From: an uncultured Pseudorhodobacter sp.
GTDB taxonomy: Bacteria; Pseudomonadota; Alphaproteobacteria; Rhodobacterales; Rhodobacteraceae
Assembly (NCBI GenBank): GCA_913062925.1
Contig: CAJXWJ010000005.1
Span: 1 to 64,000 of the forward strand
Length of the DNA stretch: 64,000 nucleotides
Direction of reading: 5' to 3'
The notes beneath the pieces were generated by a model. It was not told the DNA's origin. It ran no database searches and saw only the letters and a list, made by a program, of their open reading frames with translations. The position numbers and the translations under genes were made by a program. Below, piece by piece: positions 46,314 to 55,049 of this stretch; the first letter of the stretch is position 1; every line of letters begins with the position of its first letter.

Positions 46314-47906
46314 GTGATGTGGCAAGACGAAGCCTTCCGCATGCAGTCAGCGGGCGTCGATGCGATGGCGGCGTTTTCGAACAGCATCTCGACGCTGTCT
46401 TCAGAGACAGAACAGCTGTCGCAACTCTGCCGCAGGATGCTGGAGCTGAATGCGGCTGATAGCGCTTTGGAAAGACTGCAAACTTTGGGCGGCGTTATCG
46501 CAGAGCTGTGTCAGTTTCTGGACCATTGGCTTGCCCGCACCGAGGCTGGCGAGGTCAGCGAAAACTCGATCAAAATACGCCGCGATCTGGTTGATTTTCA
46601 CAAGATTGGCGTCCAGTTTCGGGTCGTGGCCTCGCTGACTGCGATCAATGCCAGCGCCAGTACGACCGATATGCAGGGGTTTATCGAAGAGCTGCGCGCG
46701 GTGCCTGAGCAGATTCGCGAGGCCGTCGGCATGCTGCAATTTCGCATGGCCACGGTGGATGAGGCGGTCGATGCCGCCGTGGTCTCGGCGCGCGCAGGGT
46801 TGGGCGTGATGGAGCAGGCGCGCGACACACTCGCCGCGCATGAGCGGGCATCGAAAGCGACCTTTCGTCAGATTGTACAGTCGCGCCATGCGCTGGAGGA
46901 GATCGGAAACCGCTTTCTAAACCAAAGTCAGGAGCAAACCAAAGCTCTGGTGCGCGGCTTTCAATACTCTGATTTCTTTGCCCAATGGCTGGATCATATC
47001 GCCCGGATGCTGGCCTTTGAGGCAGAGCTTGGCCCTGCGGTGCGCCTGTTGGCCGCGCGCCAGCTTGAGGCTTTGGCGCAGCAAGGCGAGGAGACGGTGC
47101 ACGAGATTTTATCGGCACTTCAGCAGCAGTCGGCCAATATGGGGCAGTTTACCAGGGATTTTGCCGCCCAAAGCCAGATGGGGTCGCAGGGAAATGCCGC
47201 GCTGCAAAACCTATTTGCCGCGATCCTGACTTCGCGGGAGCAGGCGCTGCCGGGGATTTCAACTGCTGTGACCTCTTCGCGCTTGGTACTTGCAGAAATC
47301 AGCCAGTGTAATCATAGCTTTGAGGCATTGGTTGGCCTGAGCGGTGTGATGGATCTTGCCGCGATCAATGCGCGTGTGCGGGCGGCCCGCGAAGAAAAAG
47401 CCCGCGCCGCGATGGCGTTTTTGTCTGGTGCGGTGATGGAGGGCGCGCGCGCCTGTCGAGATCTGCTGCGGCAATCCTCTGCGGCACTGACCAAGGTTGC
47501 CGAGGTGCAAGACGTCGCCATGTTGGATCGGTTGGTCGATTGCGTCGAACGGTTCGGCGCCGCCTTTGATCTGTGCCAGACCGAGTTGACCCAAAGTGAA
47601 GCGCGCGGTCAAAGCCTTGCGGGCACGCTAGAGGCTGTCTCTGCTTTGATCGGCCATTTGCAGGTGATGGTGAAAGAGTGCCAGCAAACTGCGCAAAATC
47701 TGACGCAAATTGTACAAGAGTTGCGGGCCTTTGGCAGCCGCCTTGCTGCGGGGATCGCCACTCCGGTCAGCTGGCCGGACATGCAAGCCATCTATGACAG
47801 CTACACCATTCAAGCCGAACGTGACACCCACGACCTACTGCTGGGGCGGCCGCTGTCGGTGCCAGCTCCGGCTAAGCTGCCGGAATTGGACGATATTTTT
47901 TTCTAA
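46314..47906 (+). CDS. All-helical soluble protein, MCP- and CheZ-like features, beside che operon
   Basis: An unrecognised 530-residue protein, predicted almost wholly alpha-helical with no membrane segment or signal peptide. Residues 216-224 read FQYSDFFAQ: Asp220 and Gln224 in the D...Q spacing used by CheZ-type phosphatases, with FQ before and HI after. Residues 347-360 (DLAAINARVRAARE) copy the MCP tip layout, and 103-116 (RVVASLTAINASAS) a weaker mirrored version. The C-terminus LPELDDIFF resembles the CheY-binding tail of CheZ. GTG at 46314 or ATG at 46317 follows GGTGGAATG. It diverges from the che operon. A phosphatase or soluble signalling role is inference. Confidence 0.55.
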   Translation: MMWQDEAFRMQSAGVDAMAAFSNSISTLSSETEQLSQLCRRMLELNAADSALERLQTLGGVIAELCQFLDHWLARTEAGEVSENSIKIRRDLVDFHKIGVQFRVVASLTAINASASTTDMQGFIEELRAVPEQIREAVGMLQFRMATVDEAVDAAVVSARAGLGVMEQARDTLAAHERASKATFRQIVQSRHALEEIGNRFLNQSQEQTKALVRGFQYSDFFAQWLDHIARMLAFEAELGPAVRLLAARQLEALAQQGEETVHEILSALQQQSANMGQFTRDFAAQSQMGSQGNAALQNLFAAILTSREQALPGISTAVTSSRLVLAEISQCNHSFEALVGLSGVMDLAAINARVRAAREEKARAAMAFLSGAVMEGARACRDLLRQSSAALTKVAEVQDVAMLDRLVDCVERFGAAFDLCQTELTQSEARGQSLAGTLEAVSALIGHLQVMVKECQQTAQNLTQIVQELRAFGSRLAAGIATPVSWPDMQAIYDSYTIQAERDTHDLLLGRPLSVPAPAKLPELDDIFF

Positions 47907-47934
47907 TGGTGACCTCGACCTGTCAGGCGGGGCC

Positions 47935-48348
47935 CTAAGGCGCCTGCACCGGAGAGCCTTCGTTGATCATTTCTTTGCGCCCTTCCTCAGCGGGGCCTGC
48001 TGATGTGCGTGCATCCATCAGTGGCTTTGCGTGGTTGGGTGGGGCATAGATCGTGTAAAGGCAGAGGCGTTTTTTCCCAATATTGGTAAGATTGTGGCGC
48101 AGACCGGCGGGCACCACAATGGCATCGCCGGCGCTGACCAAAATCTTGGCCTTGCCAATTTTTATCTGGCCTTTGCCTTTTTCGATGCGAAAGAACTGGT
48201 CGTGGGCCGAGTCAATCTCGGAGCCGATTGCCTCGCCTGATTTCAAAGACATAAGCACCAGCTGCATCTGGCCCGAGGTGAACAGCACCCGCCGAAAGTC
48301 ATCATTGTCTTTTGCCAGCTTTTCCAGTGGCGCAACAAAACCTTGCAT
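47935..48348 (-). CDS. Cupin-domain protein
   Basis: A single small cupin of 137 residues. The barrel lies at about 25-105: SGQMQLVLMSLKSGEAIGSEIDSAHDQFFRI with one conserved His, then KIGKAKILVSAGDAIVVPAGLRHNLTNIG with GD and the second His, and a Tyr in LCLYTIYAPPNH. The metal ligands are the His and Glu residues of the two motifs. AAGGAGAGCGAC precedes the ATG. It is convergent with the helical protein gene across 28 bases. The substrate is unknown; small cupins like this act as sugar or acid isomerases or oxidases. Confidence 0.82.
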   Translation of the reverse strand: MQGFVAPLEKLAKDNDDFRRVLFTSGQMQLVLMSLKSGEAIGSEIDSAHDQFFRIEKGKGQIKIGKAKILVSAGDAIVVPAGLRHNLTNIGKKRLCLYTIYAPPNHAKPLMDARTSAGPAEEGRKEMINEGSPVQAP

Positions 48349-48779
48349 GTCGCTCTCCTTCTTTGCTGCTCAAGCCTAGACCCGCAATCGCCCGCGTGCC
48401 CTGATGCAGATTAGGGCGGTAGGGCCTTTGCAGGGGCCGCTCGGTCAAAGAAACGACCTTACTGAGGCTGCAACAAAGCAGAGTTCTTAGCATTGGATTG
48501 TCTGTGCTGCGACGCGATATTCTAAAATTACAGTGCCCAGAGCTGGAAACTTTATATGTCGTAGGCGGAATGCAAATGAATTTTTGTAATTCACGGTCGG
48601 GTTTAACGGATGGCGCCCCAAAATACGCTGCTGTTTTTCCAATCAAGGCCAAACAAGATCAGCACATAGCGCCTGGTCTTGCGCGTTTAACCCCAGTGTT
48701 CAGACCCTAGGGGCAAATATTTGCTTGCGGTTTTAAACCCTTGGCCGTGCCTGAGGGCTGCGTGCGGTGTTTGGCATGT
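48349..48779. other. Intergenic region, no convincing gene
   Basis: About 430 bases, richer in A/T in the middle than its surroundings, between divergent cupin and convergent gcrA-side sequence. The longest open frames (for example 48498-48710) lack ribosome sites and family likeness. It contains a 12-base palindrome GCAAATATTTGC at 48713-48724 and a CCCTAGGGG next to it. I see no tRNA or known RNA family. Its contents remain undefined. Confidence 0.45.
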
Positions 48780-48809
48780 GAAAAAGGCGCGTCCCGAGGG
48801 GCGCGCCTT
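48780..48809 (-). terminator. Intrinsic terminator of gcrA
   Basis: Stem AAGGCGCG/CGCGCCTT (48784-48791 with 48802-48809) is followed on the minus strand by five T residues. It lies 22 bases beyond the gcrA stop. Confidence 0.8.
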
Positions 48810-48831
48810 GGAATGTGCAAGCCAAGCCGCC

Positions 48832-49467
48832 CTAGCGACGGCGGTCGCGGCGCGCACTCATCGGCTGGAAGGCCACGCCAACATGGGCGTCGCAATAGGG
48901 CTTGCCCGGTTGCGAGGGCAGGCCGCAGAACCAGAAGTCTTCCGTCGCAGGATCGCCGATCGGCCATTTGCAGGTGCGCTCGGTCAGCTCCATCAGTGAA
49001 AGTTTTTTGGCGTGCTTTTCGACCTCGCGCACCGAAGCCAGAGCCTCGGGCGAGATTTCATTGGCCGAAGGTTGTGGTGGCAGTGGCTGGCCGGCGGGGA
49101 TGATCGCCTTGCGCATCGGAATAGGCAGCACCACGGCGGTAGAGGCCGCAGGGGCTGCGGCAGGCGCAGGTGCAGGCGCGGGGCGTTCGGCCGCCACCGG
49201 ACGTTCGACCGGGGTCGGACGCGGGGCAGGCTCTGCGCGCGCGGCAGGTTCTGCGCGGGGGGCTGGGGGTGCGGCGGCTGCGGCCACGGGGGCTGCCTCG
49301 GCAGCCTCTTCGCCGGCGGCGACGCGGTTGGACAGGCCCAGTCTATGCACTTTGCCGATCACCGCATTGCGGGTGACCCCGCCCAATTCCTTGGCGATCT
49401 GGCTGGCAGACTGGCCCTCGGCCCACATTTTCTTGAGCGTTTCGACACGCTCGTCGGTCCAGGACAT
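48832..49467 (-). CDS. gcrA: Cell-cycle regulator GcrA
   Basis: A transcription regulator that binds CcrM-methylated GANTC sites and RNA polymerase sigma-70 region 2, driving cell-cycle genes. The N-terminal 60 residues (MSWTDERVETLKKMWAEGQSASQIAKELGGVTRNAVIGKVHRLGLSNR) are the GcrA DNA-binding helix bundle; an Ala/Pro/Glu-rich linker of about 75 residues follows, then a C-terminal segment (CKWPIGDPATEDFWFCGLPSQPGKPYCDAHVGVAF) with a conserved Cys/His set. At 211 residues it is longer than Caulobacter GcrA because of the linker. The ATG at 49467 has CGGAG six bases upstream. The ccrM gene is not in the window. Confidence 0.95.
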   Translation of the reverse strand: MSWTDERVETLKKMWAEGQSASQIAKELGGVTRNAVIGKVHRLGLSNRVAAGEEAAEAAPVAAAAAPPAPRAEPAARAEPAPRPTPVERPVAAERPAPAPAPAAAPAASTAVVLPIPMRKAIIPAGQPLPPQPSANEISPEALASVREVEKHAKKLSLMELTERTCKWPIGDPATEDFWFCGLPSQPGKPYCDAHVGVAFQPMSARRDRRR

Positions 49468-49693
49468 GGCGAACTCCGGTTGAGGGGCCAAGCATTGGCC
49501 TTTGACCCCTATTCTATTCGGGATGGCGTGGGATACAAGCGGGACGCAATAAGATCAAGCGGCCGGTTTGATTCGCGCGGCGGTTATGGGCTGAAAGTGC
49601 AGCATTGACAGCCCTTCCTCGCCCCCAGATAGGGGGAGGGACGGCGGATCGCAAGGGCAGGCGGCAGGGTCGCCAAGAAAAGGATGATGTGGG

Positions 49694-50005
49694 ATGCATG
49701 ACTTTCGCGAACAGCGGGCGGATACTTTCGAGACCTTTGCCAAGGTTGGGCGCGGGGTAAAGCTGCCAAAAACCTCGGTGGTGGTGTTTGAATTCATTGC
49801 CGAAGAGGTGGAAACCAATTGGGCGGCGGCCGAAAAGGCGCTGCGGGCCAAGGGGTTTCGCACCACCCATGCTGGCGATGTCTTGGAAGCGCGGATCGGG
49901 CCGATTGCGATTGAGGCAGAAACGGTTTGGCAATGGGAGCGGTTGGCCACGGAATGTGTGCTGCCGTTTGAGTTTTATCCCGATGGCTGGGAATTGGCGG
50001 ATTAA
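49694..50005 (+). CDS. RraB-like ribonuclease E inhibitor domain protein
   Basis: A 103-residue alpha/beta protein with the RraB layout (VEFDxxE-like VVVFEFIAEEVETNWAAAEKALRAKGFRTTHAGDVLEARIG), where the paired helices and strands resemble E. coli RraB, which binds RNase E and inhibits it. It is shorter than E. coli RraB (138 residues) and lacks its acidic tail. The ATG at 49694 follows ATGTGGGATGC with no strong ribosome site. A dispersed-repeat copy and GC hairpins follow it. Confidence 0.78.
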   Translation: MHDFREQRADTFETFAKVGRGVKLPKTSVVVFEFIAEEVETNWAAAEKALRAKGFRTTHAGDVLEARIGPIAIEAETVWQWERLATECVLPFEFYPDGWELAD

Positions 50006-50054
50006 GCCTTCCGGCTGATTTTGCGGGCTTGCGTGCCCGGGGGGGGGCGGTGGA

Positions 50055-50152
50055 GCCTCCGGCGGGGATATTTGAGCCAAGATGAAAGCGGCAGAAGAGG
50101 CGCCTGTTTGGCCGCGCCGCGGGCAAACCCGCAGCGAGGGGCTCGATGCCCC
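50055..50152 (+). repeat. Dispersed repeat copy plus GC hairpins
   Basis: The unit at 50055-50089 differs from the right arm at 26404-26438 by three bases (32 of 35 match). Two hairpins follow: GCGGG/CCCGC (50119-50132) and GGGGC/GCCCC (50138-50152). All units found on the plus strand lie just after plus-strand genes, so they may serve as 3' structures. Confidence 0.85.
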
Positions 50153-50163
50153 GAGGGGCGGGG

Positions 50164-51441
50164 CTATGGGCTGGGTTTGCCGCCGATCCATGTGGCGCGG
50201 ATGGCGCGGTCGTCGCCGAGCATGATGGTGGGGAACAGCGCTTGCCAGATGTCTTCGGCGCGTGCGCTGGCCTGGGCAATGGCGGGGGTTGAGGCGAGAT
50301 CGAGGATGGTGAGGTCAGCCTCCATCCCTTTGGCAATATTGCCGATCTGGTCTTGGGCATGCAGCGCGCGTGCTGAGCCTGCGGTGGCAAGCCACCAAAG
50401 TTCGGCCGGATGCAGGGCTTTGCCGCGCAGCTGTGCCACCTCGTAAGCCGCAGCCATGGTGCGCAGCATCGAGAACGACGAGCCGCCGCCGGTGTCGGTG
50501 GCAAGGCCGACGCGGATGTCTTGCGCGAGGGTGATATCAAACAGGCCAGATCCGATGAAGGTGTTTGAGGTTGGGCAATGCACCAGGCTTGCATCCACCT
50601 CGCGCAGGCGGTGTTTTTCGCGCTCTGTCAGGTGGATGGCATGGCCATAGACCCCGCGCGAGCCCAAGAGGCCATGGGCCTCGTAGGTGTCAAGGTAATC
50701 GCGGGCTGCTGGATAAAGATCGCGCACCCAGGCGATTTCGTCGATCTGCTCGCTGAGATGGGTTTGCATCAGGCAATCGGGGTGTTCTGCCCAAAGCGCG
50801 CCGAGGGCAGCCAGTTGATCGGGGCTGGAGGTTGGCGAAAACCGCGGCGTGATCACATAAGACAGTCTGCCCGCGCCATGCCAGCGCTGCAACAGCGCTT
50901 TGCTGTCGTCATAGGCCGATTGCGCGCTGTCTTGCAGGCCTGCGGGGGCGTTGCGGTCCATGCAGGTTTTGCCGGCATAGGCGCGCAGCCCGCGGGCGGC
51001 GGCGGCGGTAAAGAAGGCCTCGACGCTTTGCGGGTGGATGGTGGCATAGCTGCACATCGAGGTGGTGCCATGCGCCAGCGCCAGATCCAGATAGCGGTTT
51101 GAAATCTGGGCCGCATAGGCGGGATCGGCAAAGCGCATCTCTTCGGGGAAGGTATAGCTGTTGAGCCAATCAATCAGCCGTTTGCCCCAAGAGGCGATGA
51201 TGGCGGTTTGTGGATAATGCACATGGGCGTCGATGAAGCCCGCTGAAATCAGGCATTTGCCGTAATCTGTCACCCTTGCGGTGGGGTGGGCTGCACGCAA
51301 AGCATCCGCTGGGCCATGGGCAAGGATCTTGCCGTTTTCCACCACCACAGCGCCACGGGTTTCATGGCGTGCGGCTTGCAGCCCTGCGGTGAAGGGGTCT
51401 GCGTCAAACGACAGCACTTGGCCTAGCAAAATGTCGCTCAT
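50164..51441 (-). CDS. guaD: Guanine deaminase
   Basis: Deaminates guanine to xanthine. An amidohydrolase of 425 residues: N-terminal metal site GFIDAHVHYPQTAIIAS, CMDRNAPAG (a conserved active-site Arg/Asn region), HLSEQIDEIAWV, YGHAIHLTEREKHRL, and LATDTGGGSSFSM with the last Asp. This set (in particular the TDTGGGS and CPTSNTFIGSG segments) is typical of GuaD and separates it from atrazine or S-adenosylhomocysteine deaminases. The ATG at 51441 has CAGGAGCGTCAG upstream. It adds purine base salvage to the nucleoside genes at 9919-14429. Confidence 0.95.
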   Translation of the reverse strand: MSDILLGQVLSFDADPFTAGLQAARHETRGAVVVENGKILAHGPADALRAAHPTARVTDYGKCLISAGFIDAHVHYPQTAIIASWGKRLIDWLNSYTFPEEMRFADPAYAAQISNRYLDLALAHGTTSMCSYATIHPQSVEAFFTAAAARGLRAYAGKTCMDRNAPAGLQDSAQSAYDDSKALLQRWHGAGRLSYVITPRFSPTSSPDQLAALGALWAEHPDCLMQTHLSEQIDEIAWVRDLYPAARDYLDTYEAHGLLGSRGVYGHAIHLTEREKHRLREVDASLVHCPTSNTFIGSGLFDITLAQDIRVGLATDTGGGSSFSMLRTMAAAYEVAQLRGKALHPAELWWLATAGSARALHAQDQIGNIAKGMEADLTILDLASTPAIAQASARAEDIWQALFPTIMLGDDRAIRATWIGGKPSP

Positions 51442-51600
51442 CTGACGCTCCTGTTTTCTGTTTCGCTTACACTAAAGCGTTCTGGGCTGAGGGTAAATTT
51501 CCCATTGCCCCTGTTTGTCAGAAACAGCTTTCGTTAAGGTTGGGTCAATAAAGCGTTTTGAACCTGCTGATAAGGAGCGGATCGAAGGCTGCTTGGGGGT

Positions 51601-52974
51601 GTGATGAGCGACGAGATGGCAGTGATGGACGAAGATAAGGTGCACGCAGATCGCGTGGGCGCCATTCTTCAGGCTGTGGAAGCAGGCCAAGCAGATCGGG
51701 TGACCGAGCTGATGGAGCCTTTGCATGCCGCTGATATTGCTGACCTTTTGGAGCAAATCGGTGGGTCTGATCGTCGCGCGCTGTTGCAGCTTTGGTCGGG
51801 TCAGATCGACGGCGAGATCCTATCCGAGATTGACGAGTCGATCCGTGAAGAGGTGATCGCCTCGCTGCCGCGCGAGGTGGTGGCCGAGGCCATGCGCGAA
51901 TTGGATACCGATGATGTCGTCGATATTCTGGAAGATCTGGAGCGGCCCGCGCAGGATCTGATTCTGGGCGCGCTGGAATTGGCTGACCGGGTGGCGGTGC
52001 AGCAGGCGCTGTCTTACCCTGAATACAGCGCAGGCCGTCTGATGCAGCGCGAAGTGGTTGTGGCACCCGAGCATTGGAGTGTGGGCGAAACCATTGATTT
52101 TCTGCGCGAGGCTGAGAGCCTGCCCGATCAGTTTTACCATGTGATTTTGGTTGATCCGCGGATGAAGCCGGTTGGTTATGTGACGCTTGGCCGCTTGCTG
52201 TCGAGCCGCCGCGTGGTGGGCTTGCGCGCGATTTTGGAAGACACCTTTCGCACCGTGCCTGCGACCGAAGCCGAGGAAGATGTCGCCTATCTGTTCAACC
52301 AATACCACCTGATTTCCGCCCCCGTGGTCGATGATGGCGGCCGGTTGGTGGGGGTGATCACCATTGATGACGCGATGAATGTGCTGGACGAGGAACACGA
52401 GGCCGACATGCTGCGTCTGGCCGGTGTGAACGACGAATCCAGCCTGTCGGATACGGTCTGGGAGGCCGCAAAGGGCCGGGCGGTCTGGTTGTTTGTCAAT
52501 CTGCTGACGGCGATTTTGGCCTCGGGGGTGATTTCGTTGTTTGCGGCCGATATCAATAAGATGGTGGCGCTGGCGGTGCTGATGCCGATTGTCGCCTCGA
52601 TGGGGGGCAATGCCGGCACCCAGTCGATGACGGTGGCGGTGCGGGCCTTGGCGACGCGGGACTTGACGGCGCAGAACGCCGGCCGCGTGGTGCGCCGCGA
52701 GGTGCTGGTGGGGGCGCTGAATGGTCTGGTGTTTGGGCTGGTGCTGGCGGGGGTGGCGGGGCTGTGGTTTGGCGTGCCGATGCTGGCGCTGGTGATCGGG
52801 CTTGCGATGATGTTCACGCTGGTGGCCGCCGCCATGGGGGGGATTTTGATCCCGATGGCGCTGGAGCGGTTTGAGATTGATCCGGCCCTTGCCTCGGGGC
52901 CTTTTGTCACCACGGTCACCGATGTGGTGGCGTTTTTCGCCTTTTTGGGGCTGGCCTCGAAGGTTTTGCTATGA
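51601..52974 (+). CDS. mgtE: Magnesium transporter MgtE
   Basis: A Mg2+ channel/transporter of 457 residues. The N-terminal cytosolic part has a superhelical MgtE_N domain (residues about 30-130) and two CBS domains (about 145-265), which sense Mg2+ and close the pore. The C-terminal third has five hydrophobic helices with conserved PIVASMGGNAGTQSMTVAVRAL at the pore, and FVTTVTDVVAFFAFLGLA. The start is GTG at 51601 or ATG at 51604; I see no strong ribosome site. The stop overlaps the next gene by four bases (ATGA). Confidence 0.95.
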   Translation: MMSDEMAVMDEDKVHADRVGAILQAVEAGQADRVTELMEPLHAADIADLLEQIGGSDRRALLQLWSGQIDGEILSEIDESIREEVIASLPREVVAEAMRELDTDDVVDILEDLERPAQDLILGALELADRVAVQQALSYPEYSAGRLMQREVVVAPEHWSVGETIDFLREAESLPDQFYHVILVDPRMKPVGYVTLGRLLSSRRVVGLRAILEDTFRTVPATEAEEDVAYLFNQYHLISAPVVDDGGRLVGVITIDDAMNVLDEEHEADMLRLAGVNDESSLSDTVWEAAKGRAVWLFVNLLTAILASGVISLFAADINKMVALAVLMPIVASMGGNAGTQSMTVAVRALATRDLTAQNAGRVVRREVLVGALNGLVFGLVLAGVAGLWFGVPMLALVIGLAMMFTLVAAAMGGILIPMALERFEIDPALASGPFVTTVTDVVAFFAFLGLASKVLL

Positions 52975-53537
52975 GTGCGGCGGCTTTGGATTTGGACGCG
53001 CAAAAGGCTGCGGCGCGCAAGCTGGCCTTTGCCGCGCGCAAACTGGCTTTTGCGGCGGGGCAGGGGCAGGCGGGAGCACTTTTGGCCGATTATCTGGCGC
53101 CTTACCGCGGTTTGGCTTTGGCCGGATATATGGCGATGCGTACCGAGGCCGACCCGATCGAGGCAATGCGGGCGCATGAAGGGCCGGTCTGCGTGCCGGT
53201 GATTGTGGGCGCGGGGCAGGCCTTGCGGTTTCGGCAATGGACGCCGGGCTGCGAGATGGTGGTGGGCGAATTTGGCGCGCAGATCCCCGCTGAGGGGGCC
53301 TGGATTGAGCCCGAGGTTTTGATCGTGCCCTTGGTTGGATTTGACGCGCGTGGCTACCGTCTGGGCTATGGCGGCGGGTTTTATGACCGCAGTCTTGAGG
53401 GCCTTCGGGCGCGGCGCGGGGCTGTGGCGGTGGGCTTTGGCTTTGCCGCACAGCAATTGGGCGAGGTGCCGATTGACAGCTATGACCAGCGCTTGGATGC
53501 GATGGTGACGGAGCTGGGGGTTTTGCGCTTTGGGTGA
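52971..53537 (+). CDS. ygfA: 5-formyltetrahydrofolate cyclo-ligase
   Basis: Converts 5-formyl-THF to 5,10-methenyl-THF with ATP, returning the stored folate to the one-carbon pool. A 188-residue enzyme with LIVPLVGFDARGYRLGYGGGFYDRSL (the RLGxGxGxYDR motif). A six-to-seven-residue repeat near the start, ARKLAFA twice in tandem, is unusual. It is coupled to mgtE by an overlapping start and stop, an odd pairing that may just reflect an operon. It relates functionally to glyA and pabB-pabC, which also serve folate. Confidence 0.92.
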   Translation: MSAAALDLDAQKAAARKLAFAARKLAFAAGQGQAGALLADYLAPYRGLALAGYMAMRTEADPIEAMRAHEGPVCVPVIVGAGQALRFRQWTPGCEMVVGEFGAQIPAEGAWIEPEVLIVPLVGFDARGYRLGYGGGFYDRSLEGLRARRGAVAVGFGFAAQQLGEVPIDSYDQRLDAMVTELGVLRFG

Positions 53538-53585
53538 GGCTGCTGTTTAAACAAGAACAGGGCTCTGCCGCTGTGAGGGGAAGAA

Positions 53586-53648
53586 GGGGGCTCTGCCCCC
53601 GGGGCGCTTTGCGCCCCTCCCCCGGGATATTTTAGGACAGATGAAAGG
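53586..53648 (+). repeat. Tandem GC hairpins with a diverged copy of the dispersed repeat
   Basis: Two perfect adjacent hairpins, GGGGGC/GCCCCC with loop TCT (53586-53600) and GGGGCGC/GCGCCCC with loop TTT (53601-53617), are followed at about 53615-53648 by a weaker copy of the same unit (CCCTCC...GGGATATTTTAGG..AGATGAAAGG). It lies downstream of the cyclo-ligase gene, as the 50055 copy lies after the RraB-like gene. Confidence 0.8.
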
Positions 53649-53672
53649 CGCGCGCAGACGCGGTCTTTGGGG

Positions 53673-54989
53673 CTATTTGGCGATATGTTCTTGTTTGACA
53701 AACAAATTGTTCCAAGCGCGGTCGATCAGCTCGGGGCTCATGTGATAGGGCAGACCCTCGAAATCGCAGACTGCGATCATCTGATCGATCAGGAAGGTCG
53801 GCTGATAGTTGGCGAAAGTGTTTTGGATGGTGGGATATTTGTTTTTGAGCAGGTGCAAAAGCGCTGCCTCATCCAGCGCCATGCCCTTTTTCTTGGCGAC
53901 CATGGCGAAGATTTTCAGGAACATTTCTTGGTTGGGTCCGTCGATTTTGATTTTGAAGAAGATCCGGCGCAGCGCCGCTCCGTCGAAGATTTCATTGGGG
54001 TGGTAGTTGGTGGAGAAGATCACCAATGTGTCGAAGGGGACGGTGAATTTCTCGCCCGATTGCAAGGCAAGGATGTCGCGGGATTCCTCGAGCGGCACGA
54101 TCCAGCGGTTGATCAGCTTTTGCGGTGGCTCGGCTTGGCGGCCAAGGTCGTCGACGATGAAAACGCCGCCAGAGGCTTTGAGCTGTAAAGGGGCCTGGTA
54201 GGTGCGCGCGATCGGGTTGTATTTCAGATCGAGCATATCAAGGGTCAGCTCGCCGCCGGTGATCACTGAGGGGCGATCGCAAAGCACATAGCGGTTGTCG
54301 TAGCGGTTGCCACTGCGGCGCAGGGCATTGGGGTCGTCGACCGAGGATTCTGCGCGTGAATGCACGATGGGATCGTAAACCGTGATGACTTGGCCGGCGT
54401 AGTCGATGGCGCGGGGGATGTAGATCTTATCGCCCAAAGCGGCGCGAATGCCGTTGGATATTGAGGATTTGCCATTGCCGGGTGGGCCATACATCAGCAC
54501 CGAGCGGCCAGAGGTGACAGCGGGGCCGAGGTTGGCGATCAGATCGGGGGGCAGGATCAGATGGCCCATGCTTTGCAGCAATTGCGCCCGTGTGAGTTTG
54601 ATGTCGCGCACCGATTGGCGCTGCATTTGTGCTGCATAGGCCGCAAGCGGCACCGGCAAGGCACCATAATATTCTGATTGCGCCAGCGCGTCGAGCGCGC
54701 GGTCTTTGCCGGCTTCGGTCAGCTGATAGCCCATCTCGGCAGTGGTGGCGCTGGCGTTCAGCGTGCCCTTGGCTTCGATCAGACGTTGGCCTCGGGCGGC
54801 GTCGATCAGCTCTTGTGTCAGGTTCACGGGCAAGGCGATGGCACGGGCAAGGTCGCTGACCAGATCGAGGTTCATCCGGAACATGGTTTTCAGCAGGATG
54901 TTGCGCATCATCACCGGAGCAATGCCGGTCTCGGACAGGCTGCGCGGTTGCGACGGGGCTTGAACCCCAAGGGGAGTGTGCAGGGTCAT
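53673..54989 (-). CDS. AAA-type ATPase beside the Tad locus
   Basis: A 438-residue ATPase: an N-terminal helical region of about 140 residues (DLVSDLARAIALPVNLTQEL), then Walker A YGPPGNGKSS at about 168-177, Walker B FIVDDLGR, sensor VIFSTNYHP and arginine-finger region DGAALRRIFFKIK. Proteins like this sit at the end of Tad loci in several alphaproteobacteria and may help pilus assembly or retraction, but I know no proven role. The ATG at 54989 lies 60 bases after the cpaA stop, so it may belong to the same operon. Confidence 0.8.
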   Translation of the reverse strand: MTLHTPLGVQAPSQPRSLSETGIAPVMMRNILLKTMFRMNLDLVSDLARAIALPVNLTQELIDAARGQRLIEAKGTLNASATTAEMGYQLTEAGKDRALDALAQSEYYGALPVPLAAYAAQMQRQSVRDIKLTRAQLLQSMGHLILPPDLIANLGPAVTSGRSVLMYGPPGNGKSSISNGIRAALGDKIYIPRAIDYAGQVITVYDPIVHSRAESSVDDPNALRRSGNRYDNRYVLCDRPSVITGGELTLDMLDLKYNPIARTYQAPLQLKASGGVFIVDDLGRQAEPPQKLINRWIVPLEESRDILALQSGEKFTVPFDTLVIFSTNYHPNEIFDGAALRRIFFKIKIDGPNQEMFLKIFAMVAKKKGMALDEAALLHLLKNKYPTIQNTFANYQPTFLIDQMIAVCDFEGLPYHMSPELIDRAWNNLFVKQEHIAK

Positions 54990-55049
54990 CTTGTGGCCTC
55001 TTATGCGGATTGCCCCATCACAAGCGATGAGGCAGAGCCGTAAGAAACT

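Noticed and set aside
48498-48710. 70-codon frame between the cupin gene and gcrA
   Set aside because: No family likeness, no ribosome site.
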